Source of the DNA: Siniperca chuatsi
Lineage: Eukaryota > Chordata > Actinopteri > Centrarchiformes > Sinipercidae
DNA length: 64,000 bases
Direction: 5' to 3'
NCBI RefSeq assembly: GCF_020085105.1
Contig: NC_058052.1
Location: 16,470,233-16,534,232 of the forward strand
Below the pieces are notes generated by a model. That model did not search any database and was not told the origin of the DNA. It saw nothing but the letters and a program-made list of their open reading frames with translations. Both the position numbers and the translations under genes were made by a program. Below, piece after piece: positions 60,185 to 64,000 of the stretch; positions within the stretch are counted from its first letter, which is position 1; each line of letters opens with the position of its first letter.

Positions 60185-60820
60185 AAAGGAAACAGTGTCT
60201 ACTACATTATAGAAATTTTCTATAAATATCAGATTTCTGCCTTATCTATATGCACTATACACAAACCTGCATGCCATGCCAGTACTCTCAATGCAATGTT
60301 TACTTAGTTTTAAGAACCTCAATATCGCTACATATTGTTTCTTTTCTATACAGTTTTATATTTATTCACTTGTGATATCTTTGCTGGATATTTGAGTTGA
60401 ATATACATGGCCATACAATCGATTTGCAAGAGATTACTTTTTAATTTTTAGAGCTATATATTTTTAAGATATTTTATTTCAATTGTGCCAATGTGATCTG
60501 ATATCTAATGATATCTGGTGCGTTTATCAATTAATTTTCTAATGTTCAGCAATGCTGAATAAAGTACGAGACATAGAATTCATAGCAGCTAAGTACCAAA
60601 GTTGTCTGTCAATGTTTTCAATTGTATAATCTCTTCTATATTTTGTCTACACTTAACTACTTTTTGTTCATTATAGTTGTGTTTTATTTGCAGCAGATGC
60701 TTTAATTTGTGTATCATATACCTGTCATTGTAGTATGTAAAATCAAGCATCCAATTTCATAAATTGTTAATGATTTTATCTTCATGAGTCTCAGAAAATA
60801 AATATTAAGAACACACACTG
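60185..60820 (+). other. anxa11: anxa11 3' UTR (predicted)
   Basis: AT-rich sequence after the stop with two AATAAA signals, at 60558-60563 and 60797-60802. Both could be used, giving UTRs of about 400 and 640 bp. Confidence 0.7.
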
Positions 60821-62690
60821 GAAGTATTTGATTTTTGTCACATGCAAAATACATTGAAATTATTTGAAAAATACAAAAACATATGTACAGGCCTTATTTA
60901 GATACAGATGTCCCCCTAAAATTCAGAGTAATGTCTATCATATCCCTTCACTGGTTGACAAACAAATGACTCCCTATGTGCAATACAAATGGTTTTCATC
61001 AGATGGCATAATTACCAATTATAGTATCTTTCAAAGTTGTCATGACCTTCTCATGACTGCTCTAACACTGTTTAACTATTAAATACTGCACTTGGTAGTA
61101 GACTCAGTTTGCCAGTAGAGGGCAGTGTCATCTTTAGTCAACCCCAACAGTTAAACTAGAAGTGTGAATTTCAACAAGATGAGCTCCTTACTAATGCTAA
61201 GCTGTGAAGAATATGGATCATTATATGATGGCATTAGATAAATACCTGTCACAATTCAGTTTAAATTCGTACAGGTAGGTAACATAATAAACAAGTGTCT
61301 ACAAAACCCAACACTGAATGTATTGAAAGTCTTGCGGGTGACTCTTAAATACACAGCATTTTACTCAATCAATACAAATACATAATTTCTCTTTCCTTGA
61401 GGGGTGTAAGGCCAGCATGCATGGCTGCATGTTGAGCTCTCCATGCCTTATTATGTCCTGTTGACTTCACTTAAAATGCAGTTAAACACACTTAACTGTA
61501 GAGATGGGGCTCTGCACTTGGCTGGCTACAGTAGTATGTGTGTGAGTTAACTGCACTACAATCAATAACTGTGAAGGGGGTGGGGTGGAATTGATGGCAT
61601 CCATAAAGCTGCCTTGGTTGGCCACATTAAACAAGTCTAGCATGTCTGCAGTGCTGTCAGTGGGATCCTTGGGTGACAGGAAGAATCATTAGAGATTATA
61701 AGATAATTTAGACATCATTATATGAGTTTTATAAGGTAATTTCAAAGTGTTTCAGCATGTCTCTGCTAATACTGTAGTTTGGATATCATAATGATCAGAA
61801 ACCTCCCATCTGTTGCAGGCATCCAGCTGAAGGCTGTGTAATTCACTGTTAATTAAAAACCATGAATTGCCTAATTTAAAGTCTATTATAACTGATCTAA
61901 TCATTTGGGAATCCTCTCACAGCGCCTTAAGGTCTGAGGTTTTATGGGAAAATGATGGCTTTACATTAAAAATGTCTTAAAAAGTGTCAGTATGATGATG
62001 AAGGACACCAACAAACTTATTTTCTTCTAACATAGTCACTGGCTCATTTTGAATTGGTACTGTTCATTCAACACCTTGGGAACGCTATTATTCTCATGCA
62101 TTCTAGCAGGACTGAGATAAAGTAGCCATGCACCATTGTTGAGAATTAATTATTTAGATGCAGTAAATAAAGTAAATGTGTCAAAAGTGAGTGGATAATA
62201 AAGTGATTGCTCTGCCACTCTTAGCACAGACAGCTTCCCATTAGCTAGATCTCTATTCAGACTAGCAATAAAAAAAAAAATTCTGTTTCAGACAATTTGG
62301 CTAGGCCAAATGATGGATATGCTTGCTGACAGTCTCTTCAATAAAAGATAAAGCTATTGTCTTTCCTGATCCGCACTGTCTGATAAACAAATCTGTTAAA
62401 TAATATTTCAGTAAATTATCAGACAGCTAGAAACACCACCCCTGTTGTCTAAATAATAAACTCATTCAAATCCCTAAGATAAAAAGCATCAGGCTGTCTT
62501 CTCTATTCAAATGCGTGTCCTCAGAAGTAGGGTACAGACACAACCGTCCAATCTGTGTCAGCAGTGGGGACCTGCTTCCCTTTGATATGAATGAATTCTA
62601 ATTAATTTTTCATCGCAAGGCAGAGCACATGGTGGCACAAGCTATGGAGCCAGCATGGCAGAGAAACAGAGAGCGGGGGAAAGAGAGAGA
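60821..62690. other. intergenic region downstream of anxa11
   Basis: No gene recognised. The part from about 61780 to 62640 is unusually free of recognised repeats and rich in TAATTA, TTAATTAA, GATAA and similar cores, so it could be a conserved regulatory block; this is by eye only. Confidence 0.5.
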
Positions 62691-64000
62691 GTTTCCCCGA
62701 CATCTGGTGCAAAGGGCTCATTTTCTCCATTCATAAGAGCGGGGACAAATCAGACCCTAGTAACTACCGTGGCATCTGTGTCAGCAGTTGTCTAGGTAAG
62801 CTATTCTGTAGTATTCTAAATAAAAGAAAACTAGATTTCCTCCATCCACTTACTCCATCTTGAGTAAAAGTCAAATTGGCCTCCCAAAACACTGCACCAC
62901 CGACCATATATACACCCTTCACACTTTAAATCAACAAACATGTACACCAAACAAAAAAAGGTAAGATATTCTCTTGTTTTATTAATTTCAAGAAACGTTT
63001 CAACTCTGTTTGGCATGAAAGGCTCTATTACAGACTTCTACAATGTGGTATAGGGGGCAAAATCAATGTACTAGGAAAATAGGTGTGCTGTTAAAATTGG
63101 AGACAAACAAACTGAATCCTTCACCCAGAGAAGAGGTGTTCGTCAGGGCTGCAATTTAAGCCCGACTTTATTTAATGTGAATGTAAATTAACTTGCTGTA
63201 CAGTTAGATCAGTGTGCTGCTCCTGGCCTCTCCCTCCTAGATAGAGAAGTGAAGTCTCTGTTTTACGCTGATGACCTTGTTCTACTGTCTCCTACTGAAC
63301 AAGGACTACAGCAACAGCTGGACATAGTAGAAAAGTACTGTCAGAACTGGGCCCTGGCAGCAATGTCATGATTTTTCAAAAACACCCCAGATGTCAGGAG
63401 AACAAATAGCAGTTTACCATAAATAATCATATCATTGAACACAGTGCGGTATAACCATAACAGCATCAGGGAGTCTCAACATGGCAGTGAATGCACTAAA
63501 AGAAAAAGCTCGAAGAGCTCTAAATGCAATTAAGAGAAAGCTAATTTAATTTCCAAATTCCAATTAAAATTTGGCTTAAAATATCTGATAGTGTCATCCA
63601 GCCCATTGCGCTGTATGATAGTGAAGTATGGGGTCCACTCAGTCATCATAGCTGTACCCGTTGGGACAAACATCCAACAGAATCATTACATGCAGACTTC
63701 TGCAGATACATTTTACATATACACAGAAAAACACCAACAAATGCATGTAGAGCAGAATAGCAGATACCCACTGATAATTAACATTCAAAAAGAGCGCTCA
63801 AATGTTTTAATCACCTTAAATCCAGCCCCCTAGACACCCTCCATTCCAAAGCCCTCCAAACCCAAGAGCTGAGCCCAGAATAAAGTCCCCTATGTCAGTT
63901 GGTGATGAGACTAACTGCCCCCCCTCAGACACACTCTGATCAGTCTCACAACAGCACTGCTTTCCAAGCACCAATCAGAGTAAACCAAAGTATAACGCAA
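62690..64000 (+). mobile_element. decayed non-LTR retrotransposon, reverse transcriptase part
   Basis: Interrupted plus-strand reading frames give reverse transcriptase motifs in order: SNYRGICVSSCLGKLF, then IYTLHTLNQQ-like sequence, FINFKKRFNSVWHE (motif A, decayed), RGVRQGCNLSPTLFNV (motif B), FYADDLVLLSPTEQGLQQQL (catalytic YADD intact), then C-terminal phrases KIWLKISDSVIQPIALYDSE and TPTNACRAE. Several stops and frameshifts interrupt it, and the 5' part is absent. The wording differs from the L2 copy at 48575, so it is a second family; the clade is not assigned. It runs to the end of the window. Confidence 0.85.

Overview
The window is nuclear DNA from a ray-finned fish, most likely a percomorph teleost. 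The evidence is four intron-containing vertebrate genes with GT-AG splice sites, AT-rich non-coding DNA, many simple repeats, and miniature inverted-repeat transposons of kinds common in spiny-rayed fish. No bacterial, viral or plasmid-like gene system was found. The gene order zmiz1 - ppif - zcchc24 - anxa11 matches what I recall of the human 10q22.3 neighbourhood (ZMIZ1, PPIF, ZCCHC24, then ANXA11 further along), which supports every gene call.

Layout. 1-8045 (+): the last 13 coding exons and a 3.1 kb 3' UTR of zmiz1, a PIAS-like SP-RING transcriptional coregulator; the 5' part lies outside the window. One exon lacks a base in a C run and is frameshifted as given. 8046-9834: intergenic DNA with a foldback repeat, then the ppif promoter with an E-box and a palindromic CRE. 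9835-11850 (+): complete ppif, mitochondrial cyclophilin D, six exons, 190 aa. About 13070-47308 (-): complete zcchc24, four coding exons, 239 aa, with a likely 4.5 kb 3' UTR and a 22 kb second intron that holds most of the window's repeats. 47309-49690: the divergent zcchc24/anxa11 promoter interval, holding a 5'-truncated L2-like LINE. About 49690-60820 (+): complete anxa11, one non-coding and 14 coding exons, 579 aa, with a low-complexity N-terminus containing a 21-bp coding minisatellite, and introns full of TTAA-ended inverted-repeat elements. 60820-62690: intergenic, with a possible conserved regulatory block. 62690-64000: a decayed non-LTR retrotransposon running off the window end.

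The four genes are not a pathway or operon; they are neighbours by old synteny. ppif acts in the mitochondrial matrix, zmiz1 in the nucleus, anxa11 at membranes and RNA granules, and zcchc24 is a poorly characterised zinc-finger protein. The observations most worth checking are the zmiz1 frameshift, the seven-unit minisatellite in the anxa11 low-complexity domain, a perfect 10-bp TFEB-type (CLEAR) palindrome upstream of anxa11, the set of TTAA-ended foldback elements in anxa11 introns, and a 76-bp hairpin inside zcchc24 intron 2. I did not find a convincing undescribed biological system.
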